From the NCBI RefSeq assembly GCF_013314535.1, contig NZ_JABUAE010000001.1, positions 434,001-498,000 of the forward strand: a stretch of 64,000 bases of DNA, read 5' to 3'. Position 1 is the first letter of the stretch; the number at the start of each line of letters is the position of its first letter. The position numbers and the translations under genes were made by a program. This DNA comes from Bacillus sp. Xin1 (lineage in GTDB: Bacteria > Bacillota > Bacilli > Bacillales > Bacillaceae_G). The notes beneath the pieces were generated by a model, which did no database searches, was not told where the DNA came from, and worked only from the letters and a program-made list of their open reading frames with translations. Positions 19,487-27,300 of this stretch are shown here, one piece after another.

Positions 19487-19828
19487 CTAACAAATTGCAA
19501 TTGCGATTATATCCTCTGGGCAAACACGTAATAATCCTTTAAAATCGTCTTTGTGTTTGTTATCACATGGCTCATGGTGATTATCGTTTCTGCAGTTATT
19601 CTTGGAGAAGAGAGCCACCCCACAAGAAAACCCTTCAAATACTACATCACGGAACGTACCACAATCTTTAACTTTTAGAAGAGAAATTTTTGTTCCAATT
19701 GAAATGTTAATAAGGACATTGCATAGTGATTTTTTGTGAAAATCATCATCTCTGCGATCATCTCTTTTACACCCATCGTCAAAGTTACAACCTCTGAAGT
19801 CATCACGACATCCAAAAGATCCAAACAT
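19487..19828 (-). CDS. Cys/Asp-rich small protein, possible spore surface protein
   Basis: This 113-residue protein is not one I can name. It has ten cysteines (positions 7, 14, 20, 36, 56, 69, 79, 88, 103 and 113, the last being the final residue). The N terminus and the segment near residues 80-97 are rich in Asp, Arg, Asn and His. Between them lies a compact beta-like core, NISIGTKISLLKVKDCGTF followed by VVFEGFSCGVALF. No signal peptide or membrane helix is seen. Regular cysteines plus polar heads are typical of cross-linked coat or exosporium proteins, so that is my inference only. A good ribosome site (GGGGGTGAAG) precedes ATG 19828. Confidence 0.75.
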   Translation of the reverse strand: MFGSFGCRDDFRGCNFDDGCKRDDRRDDDFHKKSLCNVLINISIGTKISLLKVKDCGTFRDVVFEGFSCGVALFSKNNCRNDNHHEPCDNKHKDDFKGLLRVCPEDIIAIAIC

Positions 19829-19972
19829 AATTCTTCACCCCCTTCACACTTATAATGTATGTAAGTTCCATATGTGGTGATTGGACATAGCGTGGAATTT
19901 TTGTTGGGATATTTACTTATTTTAAATGACTAGATGGGTGTTTGTTATTTAATGGTATTTGGATAAGGACAA

Positions 19973-20182
19973 ATGACAGGGGAAGATAGATTGCAAATTT
20001 TATTCGTGTTTTTTCTTTATTCAAGCATCGGAATTTTATGGGGAGTTATCCTGTGTTTCTCATCTTTGAATCAACAAGAATCTTTAGGAGAGGTTCGACT
20101 ATTCACGAATAACCGGATATATAGAAAAAAGACACCTTCATTTATAACGAGGTATCCTTTACACTTTTTTACTTTTATATAA
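19973..20182 (+). CDS. Possible small one-helix membrane protein
   Basis: This frame of 69 codons has one hydrophobic segment (LQILFVFFLYSSIGILWGV) and a basic tail. A weak ribosome site (TAAGGAC) lies before the ATG at 19973. Its 3' end overlaps the convergent gene at 20159 by 24 bases. I do not recognise it, and the coding character is weak after residue 35, so it may be a chance frame. Confidence 0.35.
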   Translation: MTGEDRLQILFVFFLYSSIGILWGVILCFSSLNQQESLGEVRLFTNNRIYRKKTPSFITRYPLHFFTFI

Positions 20183-20377
20183 AACGATTGCATATACGGG
20201 AAGAGCCAACAGTAATGGTACGATAGATTGTGAGATATGTAGTCCTTCTTCTAGCTGTAGTGCTTTTTCTTTTGGAAATTGTAATATTGTAATATTTGTG
20301 GCATCTCCAATAAAGTATAGAAGCAGTACAGTTACGGTATAGCTTAAAAATGCAATAAAGCTTCCATATGAATTCAA
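20159..20377 (-). CDS. Small two-helix membrane protein, unrecognised
   Basis: This 72-residue protein has two hydrophobic helices (about residues 7-24 and 51-67) joined by a polar loop, and ends in a basic YKSKKV tail. It starts at TTG 20377, 8 bases after a good GAGAGGG ribosome site, which is why I accept the unusual start. I know no family for it. It lies alone, divergent from the 15-codon frame at 20503. Confidence 0.6.
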   Translation of the reverse strand: MNSYGSFIAFLSYTVTVLLLYFIGDATNITILQFPKEKALQLEEGLHISQSIVPLLLALPVYAIVLYKSKKV

Positions 20378-20502
20378 TGAAAATCCCTCTCTTGTTATCT
20401 ATTTGTTACCATTGTATCACAATTGTAACAAAAAATCACCCCTTATATTTCAGTATGTAATAAAGTTCGACAAAATACTACGGTTCAAAGGGGGAGAGAG
20501 GA

Positions 20503-20550
20503 ATGAATCGTTATTTATATATGTTGAAATATTACAAAGAAATGACATAA
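20503..20550 (+). CDS. Candidate 15-residue peptide gene directly before a terminator
   Basis: The frame reads MNRYLYMLKYYKEMT and stops at the first arm of a terminator. A very strong ribosome site (AAAGGGGGAGAGAGG) stands just before the ATG. With the upstream AT-rich stretch this looks like a complete small transcription unit, either a peptide gene or a small RNA with a leader-like frame. I found no family for it. Confidence 0.4.
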   Translation: MNRYLYMLKYYKEMT

Positions 20551-20580
20551 AAACCGAAGGAATCTCCTTCGGTTTTTATG
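20548..20580 (+). terminator. Bidirectional terminator after the nitroreductase gene
   Basis: The arms AAAAACCGAAGGA and TCCTTCGGTTTTT enclose ATC, with A/T tails on both sides. It can serve the minus-strand nitroreductase and the plus-strand 15-codon frame. Confidence 0.85.
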
Positions 20581-20595
20581 TCATTGTGGGACTGT

Positions 20596-21213
20596 TTATT
20601 TTACCCACTCAGTCACTTGTTCGACATTCATACGTGGTGCTGGATGTCCTTTTAAAGTCGATTCCCCAATTGTAATTAGCATGATTGGTACATAGCGAGA
20701 AGAAACATTAAATTCATCCATTAGTGCTTGTGGATTAAAGCCGCCGATCGCACAAGTATCCCAGCCAGTTGCTTTTGCTGCAAGCATAAGCTGCATTGCT
20801 GCTAGTGATGCATTGGAGAAGGCTGCATCTCGTGGATATTGTTCACGCTTATATGCAGATTCAATATTTTGTGCCAAACGTTCTTTGGCCTCTTCTTTCA
20901 TAAATCCTTGCTCTACAATTGGTCCATATACAGGATCAATGTTTTTATCCGCTTCTAGGTCACCTAAAATAGCGACTACTGCAGAGGCGTCAAGAATTTG
21001 TTGTTGATTATAAGCGATTGGATGTAAACGGCTTTGTACATCTTTACCTTGGAAAACAAGAAACTTCCAATGTTGTAAGTTCCAAGCTGACGGTGCTTGG
21101 CCCGCTGCTTTCAAAATTTCTTGTAATTCTTCTTTTGAAATTTCCCTTTCAGGATTGAATGCACGATTAGATGTTCGTTCATATAAAACAGTAAAAAAAT
21201 CTTGCTGTGTCAT
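20596..21213 (-). CDS. NAD(P)H nitroreductase family protein, YodC-like
   Basis: This 205-residue FMN-dependent nitroreductase-family enzyme has RTSNRAFNPE, the conserved APSAWNLQHWKF, ASAVVAILGDL, ASLAAMQLMLAAKATGWDT and CAIGGFNP, like B. subtilis YodC. In B. subtilis yodC responds to quinone and thiol stress through the YodB repressor. Here a SigA-type promoter and a palindrome (21267-21325) lie upstream, fitting similar control, though the repressor gene is not in the window. Start ATG 21213 follows GGAGG. It is a single-gene unit. Confidence 0.9.
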   Translation of the reverse strand: MTQQDFFTVLYERTSNRAFNPEREISKEELQEILKAAGQAPSAWNLQHWKFLVFQGKDVQSRLHPIAYNQQQILDASAVVAILGDLEADKNIDPVYGPIVEQGFMKEEAKERLAQNIESAYKREQYPRDAAFSNASLAAMQLMLAAKATGWDTCAIGGFNPQALMDEFNVSSRYVPIMLITIGESTLKGHPAPRMNVEQVTEWVK

Positions 21214-21266
21214 AATATACCTCCAAGTTGTATGTCGATTTACAAAAAATACTATATGTAATTTTT

Positions 21267-21325
21267 ACTTACGTTTTGTAAGTTATCACTGTAAAAGAGT
21301 ATAATACCTTTATTTTAATTGTCAA
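21267..21325 (-). promoter_or_regulatory. Promoter and palindromic operator of the nitroreductase gene
   Basis: On the minus strand TTGACA (21320-21325) and TATACT (21298-21303) are 16 bases apart, a strong SigA-type promoter. Just downstream is the inverted repeat ACTTAC-N5-GTAAGT (21267-21283), well placed for a repressor of the MarR/DUF24 type. Confidence 0.7.
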
Positions 21326-21427
21326 GTTGTTGAGAATAGAATAAATAAAAAGAGGACATTCGTACAATCGCTATCATTCATGAAATCATACAATAAAAAG
21401 ATGATTCACAGATTAAAAAAGAAATAT

Positions 21428-21520
21428 GTAAAGTGAAGCTCCTGTCAGTGGGAGGGTTCTTCGTTCCTGCTGATACTCAGCCCTCATCAATCGGGTTCTT
21501 TTGATAGCGGTCCCTTATAG
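21428..21520 (-). repeat. Truncated bcr1-like repeat
   Basis: It begins GTAAAGTGAAG with an imperfect hairpin around TCAGTGGGAGG, then GCCCTCATCAATCGGG, matching the copy at 26025-26179. It lacks the distal TTTAC end. It lies in the 361-base gap before the GGDEF gene, with only the nitroreductase promoter as a further feature. Confidence 0.65.
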
Positions 21521-21574
21521 AAAAGGATAGTGAAGAATTCAGTAGAACAGGATATATGAAGTGAGTGAAGACCA

Positions 21575-22870
21575 GTGGTGAACATACTACATTTTTTATT
21601 AGAGAATACGGTTTTTCAAAATGTATTACAAGATCTCCATGTAAATGTACTTTATATAGAAGAAGGGTGTAATCACCAGTATACGATTGACAATATACAT
21701 CCTAAATGTATGTTTATAGCAAATAGTTTTGAAGAAGGAGAACTATTATATGAAAAAGTGCGACCACAAATTGTAATCATTTATGTGTCGAATGGTGCAC
21801 AAGTAGAGCATATAAAACACATATATAATTCAATGAGTTCTTTTATAGTTATTTGGGATCAGCCGGTGACGTCAAAATTTGTAGATCTACTTACAATAGG
21901 GGTACGAAATATTGTGATGGCTCCTGTTACACCGCAGGTTGTGTTAGAAGAGGTAAACAAAAGTCTTTATCAATTATCACTATTGCAGCAATTAACTATT
22001 CAACAAGAGCTTCTTCAAATGATGTTTGATTTTCAAAATGATTTATTATTTATTGTAGAAGATGATGAAATCGTCGACTGTAATACGAACTTTTTGAGTT
22101 TTTTTGGATATGAAAATTTATTTTCATATCATGAGAATCATATGGTATTTGCGGAACATTTTATTCAAGAGCATGGATATTACACAACAAATCACGATAT
22201 AACTTGGCTCGATGATTCTTTAGAACAATCCAGAAAAATAAAAATGTATAATTATGAAGGTGAAGAGTTCATTTTTTTATTACGTGCCGTATCTGTACCA
22301 GAAGATTTGTCTAGGTTTATTGTTAAGTGTACCGATATTACGGAATTAGATGAATTATATCAAGAGCAAGAACAGCTTGCTGCAATTGATTCTTTAACAG
22401 AAATATACAACCGTTTGAAGTTTCAACAAGTATTGGAAGAAAACTGGAAAAACGAAAAACGAATGAATCAAACAATGGCGGTTATTCTTTTTGATATAGA
22501 CGATTTTAAAAAAGTGAATGACACATATGGGCATGATTTTGGTGATTTAGCATTAATTCAGTTAGCTGAACTTATGAAATCTAAAATAGCATCCCAGCAT
22601 ATTTTTGCACGGTGGGGTGGAGAGAAATTTAGTATATTAGTAATAAATACAACGGAAAAAGAGGCCTTCCAAGTTGCTGAATCTTTACGTTTTTTTATTG
22701 AAACGAAACAGTTCTCTAGTATTTCAAAATTAACTGCAAGTTTTGGTATTGCTTTGTATGAGCAAGGAATTACAAAAGAGGAGTTAATACAGCGAGCAGA
22801 TATTGCTTTATATGAAGCGAAAAAAAATGGGAAAAACCAAGTACGTCTATATAGAGAAGAAAAAATGTGA
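21575..22870 (+). CDS. GGDEF-domain protein with deviant GGEKF motif
   Basis: This 431-residue cytoplasmic protein has a receiver-like region at residues 1-130, with no clear phospho-Asp set. A PAS-like sensor follows at about 145-270 (FDFQNDLLFIVEDDEIVDC) and a GGDEF domain at about 275-430. The GGDEF part keeps AAIDSLTEIYNRLKF, ILFDIDDFKKVNDTYGHD and ADIALYEAKKNGKNQV, but the signature is GGEKF (residues 348-352) rather than GGDEF or GGEEF. Diguanylate cyclase activity is therefore uncertain. There is no EAL domain. Start is GTG 21575; the ribosome site is weak. Confidence 0.88.
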   Translation: MVNILHFLLENTVFQNVLQDLHVNVLYIEEGCNHQYTIDNIHPKCMFIANSFEEGELLYEKVRPQIVIIYVSNGAQVEHIKHIYNSMSSFIVIWDQPVTSKFVDLLTIGVRNIVMAPVTPQVVLEEVNKSLYQLSLLQQLTIQQELLQMMFDFQNDLLFIVEDDEIVDCNTNFLSFFGYENLFSYHENHMVFAEHFIQEHGYYTTNHDITWLDDSLEQSRKIKMYNYEGEEFIFLLRAVSVPEDLSRFIVKCTDITELDELYQEQEQLAAIDSLTEIYNRLKFQQVLEENWKNEKRMNQTMAVILFDIDDFKKVNDTYGHDFGDLALIQLAELMKSKIASQHIFARWGGEKFSILVINTTEKEAFQVAESLRFFIETKQFSSISKLTASFGIALYEQGITKEELIQRADIALYEAKKNGKNQVRLYREEKM

Positions 22871-22875
22871 ATTTT

Positions 22876-22901
22876 TCGCAACAAAGTGTTGCGATTTTTT
22901 T
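22876..22901 (+). terminator. Terminator of the GGDEF gene
   Basis: The arms TCGCAACA and TGTTGCGA with a 3-base loop are followed by a T-run. Confidence 0.88.
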
Positions 22902-22962
22902 CTGTTGTTTGATAATAGAGATAGGGGACCATTTATGATGAAGTAACTGCGGAGGTTTTTAA

Positions 22963-24093
22963 ATGCTAAAAAGATTGATTATGATGGTCTTGTGTTGCTT
23001 TTTAGTATGCGGAATTGTGTACTATTTTTGGGATACGCTGGAGAAGTCAGAGGCGCCAATATCAAAGGTAATCCCTTCTACTAAATCTGAATTACAGGAT
23101 AATTTGGAAGAAAAAAAGCAACCACCAATTGATTATGCTAGTATTGCACAAAAGTTAGACCAATATTTAATAGACAAAGACTTTAATGGAACAGTTCTTG
23201 TCGAGGATAAAGGTCATGTATTACTCAATAAAGGTTATGGATATGCGGATGTGCAAAATAAAGTTAAAAATACACCGCAAACAAAGTATCGCATCGGTTC
23301 AATTACTAAGACTGTTGTGGCAACATCCATTTTACAGTTGCAAGAGCAGGGGAAAGTAAATATTCAGGACAATGTAAATAAATATATCCCTTCATTCCCC
23401 GCAGAAAAAAATATTACATTATACCACCTTCTCACACACACTTCGGGCTTACCAGGGAAGGGAAAGGGAAAAGTGAATGCTGCATCCCGTTTGGCGTTAG
23501 TTACTTGGATTGGAAACCAGCAAGTAGCTTTTCCACCCGGTACTGGTTGGGAATACACTGACTATAATTATATGGTGCTTGCTTATATTATAGAAAATAT
23601 ATCTAAGAAGCCTTTAGAAGAATACGTAAAGGAAAATATATTTGCGCGAGCGGGCATGCATGAGTCAGGTATGGGAAATATGGCGCCAGGAGAGAGATAT
23701 TTCACGAAAGGGTACAAAAAGGAAAATAATATACTTGTACCAGCTCCAAAATTAGCAATGAACTGGCTATATGGCTGCGGTGAGATGTATACTACAGTTG
23801 GGGATATGAAGAAATTAGATGAAGCAATTATAAATGGAAAACTTCTTTCACTGCAAAGTATACAAGCAATGTTTATGCCTTCAGCAGAAAAAAAGTATGC
23901 ATTTAGTTTTTATATTTATCATGATTATTTTCATAATCATGGTGTAGTAGCTGGTTGGAATACATTTAATAATTTTAATAAAGATAAGGGAACGTTTGTT
24001 ATCTTATTCTCAAATGTACAAAATAGTATAAATGATGATTTCAATAAGGAATTTCGAAAAACGGTAAGTGACTTATTAGAACAAAGGGGATGA
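22963..24093 (+). CDS. Beta-lactamase-related serine hydrolase (class C / DD-peptidase fold)
   Basis: This 376-residue protein has an N-terminal signal or anchor (residues 1-24) and a spacer. The class C beta-lactamase/DD-peptidase fold follows, with the SxxK serine at 113 in RIGSITKT, a YTDYNY tyrosine motif, LLTHTSGLPG and a late HGVVAGW motif in place of KTG. This set is typical of the EstB/PbpE-like hydrolases, often exported esterases or D-aminopeptidases rather than true beta-lactamases. The start follows GGAGG. The next gene starts 4 bases after its stop, so the two may be co-transcribed. Confidence 0.87.
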   Translation: MLKRLIMMVLCCFLVCGIVYYFWDTLEKSEAPISKVIPSTKSELQDNLEEKKQPPIDYASIAQKLDQYLIDKDFNGTVLVEDKGHVLLNKGYGYADVQNKVKNTPQTKYRIGSITKTVVATSILQLQEQGKVNIQDNVNKYIPSFPAEKNITLYHLLTHTSGLPGKGKGKVNAASRLALVTWIGNQQVAFPPGTGWEYTDYNYMVLAYIIENISKKPLEEYVKENIFARAGMHESGMGNMAPGERYFTKGYKKENNILVPAPKLAMNWLYGCGEMYTTVGDMKKLDEAIINGKLLSLQSIQAMFMPSAEKKYAFSFYIYHDYFHNHGVVAGWNTFNNFNKDKGTFVILFSNVQNSINDDFNKEFRKTVSDLLEQRG

Positions 24094-24097
24094 GTGG

Positions 24098-24976
24098 ATG
24101 AAACAAGTAATTTCGTCAATTGGTTTTATAGGTACAGGTGTTATGGGGAAAAGTATGGTACATCATTTATTACAAGGTGGTTATACAGTATATGTATATA
24201 ACCGTACGAAAGAAAAGGCAACTTCTTTATTAAAAGAAGGAGCGCATTGGTGTAATTCACCAAAAGAATTAGTAAAGAATGTAGATGTTGTTATGACGAT
24301 GGTAGGATATCCGCATGATGTAGAAGAAATTTATTTTGGAACAGAGGGAATTCTGGAACATGCAAATGAAGGGACAATTACAATTGATTTTACAACATCG
24401 ACACCAACGTTAGCAAAACGTATATATGAAAATGGAAAAACAAAAAATGTACATACTTTAGATGCGCCAGTATCAGGAGGAGATATTGGTGCAAAAGAAG
24501 GTAGACTGGCTATTATGATTGGTGGAGATCAAGAAGTATATGAAGCTTGTTTGCCGTTATTTGAGAAGTTAGGAGAAAATATTCAATTACAAGGGTCAGC
24601 AGGAAGTGGACAGCATACAAAAATGTGTAATCAAATTGCGATCGCTTCTAATATGATAGGAGTTTGTGAAGCGGTAGCGTATGCAAAGAAAGCGGGATTA
24701 GATCCAGATAAAGTATTAAAAAGTATTTCAACTGGAGCAGCTGGTAGTTGGTCATTAAGTAATTTAGCTCCGCGTATGCTAAAGGAGGACTTTGCGCCAG
24801 GGTTTTATGTAAAACACTTCATGAAGGACATGAAGATTGCATTAGATGAGGCTGAAAAGTTAGAATTACCTGTACCAGGTTTAACCCTCGCGAAAGACTT
24901 ATATGAACAATTAATAGAAGCGGGAGCGGAAGATAGTGGAACACAAGTATTATATAAAAAATACATAAGGGGGTAA
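24098..24976 (+). CDS. ykwC: YkwC-like beta-hydroxyacid dehydrogenase
   Basis: This 292-residue NAD(P)-dependent oxidoreductase of the 3-hydroxyisobutyrate dehydrogenase family has the Rossmann motif GFIGTGVMGKSMVHHLL, the substrate loop DAPVSGGDIGAKEG, the catalytic Lys in GSGQHTKMCNQ and the conserved end GTQVLYKKYIRG. It matches B. subtilis YkwC almost block by block. The true substrate is unknown; small 3-hydroxyacids are the family norm. It begins 4 bases after the serine hydrolase and is followed at once by a small unknown gene. Confidence 0.92.
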   Translation: MKQVISSIGFIGTGVMGKSMVHHLLQGGYTVYVYNRTKEKATSLLKEGAHWCNSPKELVKNVDVVMTMVGYPHDVEEIYFGTEGILEHANEGTITIDFTTSTPTLAKRIYENGKTKNVHTLDAPVSGGDIGAKEGRLAIMIGGDQEVYEACLPLFEKLGENIQLQGSAGSGQHTKMCNQIAIASNMIGVCEAVAYAKKAGLDPDKVLKSISTGAAGSWSLSNLAPRMLKEDFAPGFYVKHFMKDMKIALDEAEKLELPVPGLTLAKDLYEQLIEAGAEDSGTQVLYKKYIRG

Positions 24977-24977
24977 T

Positions 24978-25313
24978 ATGATGAATTTAGAAACATTTGA
25001 TGGAATGATTGATGCTGTGCAGCGTACAACTTGTATGCCGATTAATGATAAACAACAAGCAGCATTTAAACAAAAATATGATTTTGAGCCAACATTTGAA
25101 TATGGACGTGATGAGAATGGCCATTATGTTATTCGAACATCAAAGAAAATGCTAGAAGAAATGGAATTTTATTTAGCTTTAAAGTATGACCGTGAAGGTA
25201 TCGATCTTTATATGCATGCTGAAATTGATGGAGTATGTTATGTATCTGTTAGTTACGGAGAAGATGCTCTCCATTTACAAGAACTATTTCAGTTTTTGGA
25301 AGCTAATAAATAA
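24978..25313 (+). CDS. Conserved small soluble protein, unrecognised
   Basis: This 111-residue acidic protein has no signal peptide or membrane helix and no motif I can name. It looks alpha/beta with segments EYGRDENGHYVIRTS and CYVSVSYGEDALHLQEL. The ribosome site AAGGGGG overlaps the end of ykwC and the ATG is 2 bases after its stop, so it is the last gene of that unit; a second in-frame ATG follows directly. A terminator follows. Confidence 0.8.
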   Translation: MMNLETFDGMIDAVQRTTCMPINDKQQAAFKQKYDFEPTFEYGRDENGHYVIRTSKKMLEEMEFYLALKYDREGIDLYMHAEIDGVCYVSVSYGEDALHLQELFQFLEANK

Positions 25314-25342
25314 AAAAGTCCTCAAATGAGGACTTTTTTATT
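25311..25342 (+). terminator. Terminator after the ykwC unit
   Basis: The arms AAAAAGTCCTCA and TGAGGACTTTTT with a very short loop begin at the stop codon. Confidence 0.9.
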
Positions 25343-25433
25343 ATGTTTAAAATATTTTTTGGAATTGGAAGCTAAATTTGACAAGGGTAGGCTATATTAA
25401 AGTAGATATATTGTGAGGATATAATAAATGAGA

Positions 25434-25709
25434 TTATAAGCTTGAAGCACGACGAGAGCGTTCAATTGGAAATGGAATGATTTGGGCCATATGGTTTCGA
25501 CTGAATTGCTTTGCGCGAGCATGACGTAATATATATAATGAAAAGAGAATAGCGACAGGAATAGCACCGTACAAGCCAAAAAGTAAAGCGCTTACAGAAG
25601 ATGCGACAAAACCTAACATACCAATTTCTAATTCCTCCATAATTGCACCGAGAATAGCAGGAATAGCTCCACAAGTAACCCCAAGTATAAGTGCTATAAT
25701 TAAATTCAT
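25434..25709 (-). CDS. Small membrane protein, unrecognised
   Basis: This 91-residue protein has about two to three hydrophobic helices between residues 1 and 61 (LIIALILGVTCGAIPAILG, then LGFVASSVSALLFGLYGAI and PVAILFSLYIL) and a basic cytoplasmic tail rich in Arg. The ATG at 25709 has a strong GAGGGGGAAG ribosome site. It is a single gene without a named family that I recognise. Confidence 0.7.
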   Translation of the reverse strand: MNLIIALILGVTCGAIPAILGAIMEELEIGMLGFVASSVSALLFGLYGAIPVAILFSLYILRHARAKQFSRNHMAQIIPFPIERSRRASSL

Positions 25710-25902
25710 GTTCTTCCCCCTCTTTTACAGTTTTTTCGATACATTTTCTATTATTTGTATTATAACACAATTTAAACAGAATTTTCAGAAAAAGTTCAAA
25801 AAATGTTCAAAAATTATTGATAAATATACTTGATAAAATGGAAAAATAAAAAATATGGGGATCATTTATTCTAGGTGATGAATCTGCGAGGCAGGAGAAA
25901 AT

Positions 25903-25941
25903 AAAAAAGCAGGCTTATTTCATATTTTTGAAATAAGCCTG
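25903..25941 (-). terminator. Terminator-type hairpin downstream of the mtn operon
   Basis: On the minus strand the arms CAGGCTTATTTCA and TGAAATAAGCCTG are followed by a T-run. With the inverted repeat at 25971-26010 (GAATAAAAGGAA and TTCCTTTTATTC) and the bcr1 element it fills the 444-base gap between mtnD and the membrane protein gene, where I see no gene. Confidence 0.7.
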
Positions 25942-25970
25942 TTCCATAGGAGGATGTATATATGTAGAGT

Positions 25971-26010
25971 GAATAAAAGGAAGGAAAAGGGGGTCCAATT
26001 CCTTTTATTC
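25971..26010. repeat. Perfect inverted repeat downstream of bcr1
   Basis: The arms GAATAAAAGGAA and TTCCTTTTATTC are separated by 16 bases. It is not followed by a T-run on either strand. It may be the displaced original mtnD terminator or an RNA-stabilising structure. Confidence 0.6.
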
Positions 26011-26024
26011 AACTAACTACCTTA

Positions 26025-26179
26025 GTAAAGTGAAACTTTAATCAGTGGGGGCTTTATCCCCCACTGATTATGAGCCCTCATCAATCGGGCTTTTATGGGC
26101 AGTTGATTTCCCGCCTATCTTCCTTGTTTCTCTCTCAATCTTGAGTGGAGAACTTACTGCCCGCGAATAGCGGGGTAAA
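26025..26179 (-). repeat. Complete bcr1-like element fused to the 3' end of mtnD
   Basis: The element is 155 bases long and has TTTAC at both ends. On the minus strand its 5' part reads CGCTATTCGCGGGCAGTAAG, then comes GCCCGATTGATGAGGGC, and its 3' part is a hairpin of AATCAGTGGGGG and CCCCCACTGATT followed by AAAGTTTCACTTTAC. The copy at 46618-46775 aligns along its whole length. Length, ends and host fit the B. cereus group bcr1 repeat as I know it. It encodes the last six residues and the stop of mtnD. Confidence 0.85.
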
Positions 26180-26684
26180 TAGGAACCCAACCTTCCGTTG
26201 TAACAAAGATACGAATGGCTACAACTTGGCGATCATCTTGTAATGTGAAATAATGTCTTGCATTTTCAGGTACAGAGATTAAATCACCAGGTTCAAGTTC
26301 AACATCGAAGAAGCGACCATCTTTGTCTTGGATGGCAAAGATGCCATGCCCACTGACAATAAAACGAACTTCATCGTCTGTATGATGATGTTCTTGTTTA
26401 AAGTTAATTAATAACTCATCGAGGTTAGGTGTTGCATTTGAAAGGGAAATAACATCATGTGCTTTATAACCTCGACGCTCTGAAACATCAGCAATTTCTT
26501 TAGAGAATATTGTTAAAATTTCTTTTTTGTCTTCATCAGTTAAGGAGTAGTTTTCTTTTAAATGAACAGGAAGTTTTGAAATATCCCATTTCTCATATAA
26601 AACGCCTTCTCCTTGTAAAAATTGCTTCACTTCTACTTCATTTTCAATGCGGGTGTTTATTTCATGAATACGAATTTGCGCCAT
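26154..26684 (-). CDS. mtnD: Acireductone dioxygenase
   Basis: This 176-residue cupin enzyme oxidises the acireductone intermediate of methionine salvage to the 2-keto acid precursor of methionine (Fe form) or to an off-pathway product (Ni form). Metal ligands lie in EHHHTDDE (His99, His101, Glu105) and NARHYF (His144). I recall B. cereus group MtnD ending at WVP(L/I)Y, 170 residues. Here six more residues, PAIRGQ, and the stop lie inside a bcr1-like repeat. It overlaps mtnB by 23 bases and is last in the mtnW-X-B-D operon under a SAM riboswitch. Confidence 0.95.
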   Translation of the reverse strand: MAQIRIHEINTRIENEVEVKQFLQGEGVLYEKWDISKLPVHLKENYSLTDEDKKEILTIFSKEIADVSERRGYKAHDVISLSNATPNLDELLINFKQEHHHTDDEVRFIVSGHGIFAIQDKDGRFFDVELEPGDLISVPENARHYFTLQDDRQVVAIRIFVTTEGWVPIYPAIRGQ

Positions 26685-27300
26685 GTGAAACGCCTCCTTG
26701 AATTGATAATAGTTTTATATGAAATTGGAATAAAAACTCATATGCTTCTAATCGTTTCTTTGTGTCAAAGCTATCTTTTCCCCAAACGGTAATACCGTGG
26801 TTTCGGATTAATATAGCTCCTGAATCTTCATGGATGTGCTTCTTGAATTTTTCTCCAAGCGAAGGGATGTGGGCATCATTTTCAATAATTGGAATGTGAA
26901 TGGTTGCACCTTCTTCCCAAATATCAAGAGCTTTAATAATTTCTTGGTTACGAAGAATAACTTCTTCCTTATATAAATTTGTGATGACATTATTATCAGT
27001 TGTATGGACATGCAGGACGCAACCAGCATTTGTATGATTGTAAATATGCGTATGCAATATGGTTTCGGCAGAAGGACGTAAATCGGTATCTAAGACAGGT
27101 TTTCCTTGATAATCAACTAATAGGAAATCATCAGGTGTTGTTTTTGTTTTATCCTTCCCGCTTGCTGAGATAAGAAAAGTAAGTGGTTCGTGATTTACTT
27201 TTATAGAAATATTTCCACTTGTTGCTGGAAACCAGTTGTGACTGGTTAATTCTTTTTTTAGTTCACTTAGGTTATGCCATTGATGAAAAAGTTGTTTCAT
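26662..27300 (-). CDS. mtnB: Methylthioribulose-1-phosphate dehydratase
   Basis: This 212-residue class II aldolase-family enzyme dehydrates 5-methylthioribulose-1-phosphate. Zinc-binding and catalytic blocks are [35 protein letters not shown] and [12 protein letters not shown]. It overlaps mtnD at its 3' end and mtnX at its 5' end (ATGA-type 4-base overlap), as expected in a translationally coupled operon. The length is normal for the family. Confidence 0.95.
   Translation of the reverse strand: MKQLFHQWHNLSELKKELTSHNWFPATSGNISIKVNHEPLTFLISASGKDKTKTTPDDFLLVDYQGKPVLDTDLRPSAETILHTHIYNHTNAGCVLHVHTTDNNVITNLYKEEVILRNQEIIKALDIWEEGATIHIPIIENDAHIPSLGEKFKKHIHEDSGAILIRNHGITVWGKDSFDTKKRLEAYEFLFQFHIKLLSIQGGVSHGANSYS

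Noticed and set aside
20403-20675. Plus-strand frame of 90 codons through a terminator into the nitroreductase gene
   Set aside because: It crosses a strong terminator and runs antisense to a real gene.
22963-24093. Possible true class C beta-lactamase (resistance gene)
   Set aside because: The KTG motif is replaced and the overall layout is of the esterase/DD-peptidase-like relatives common in Bacillus.
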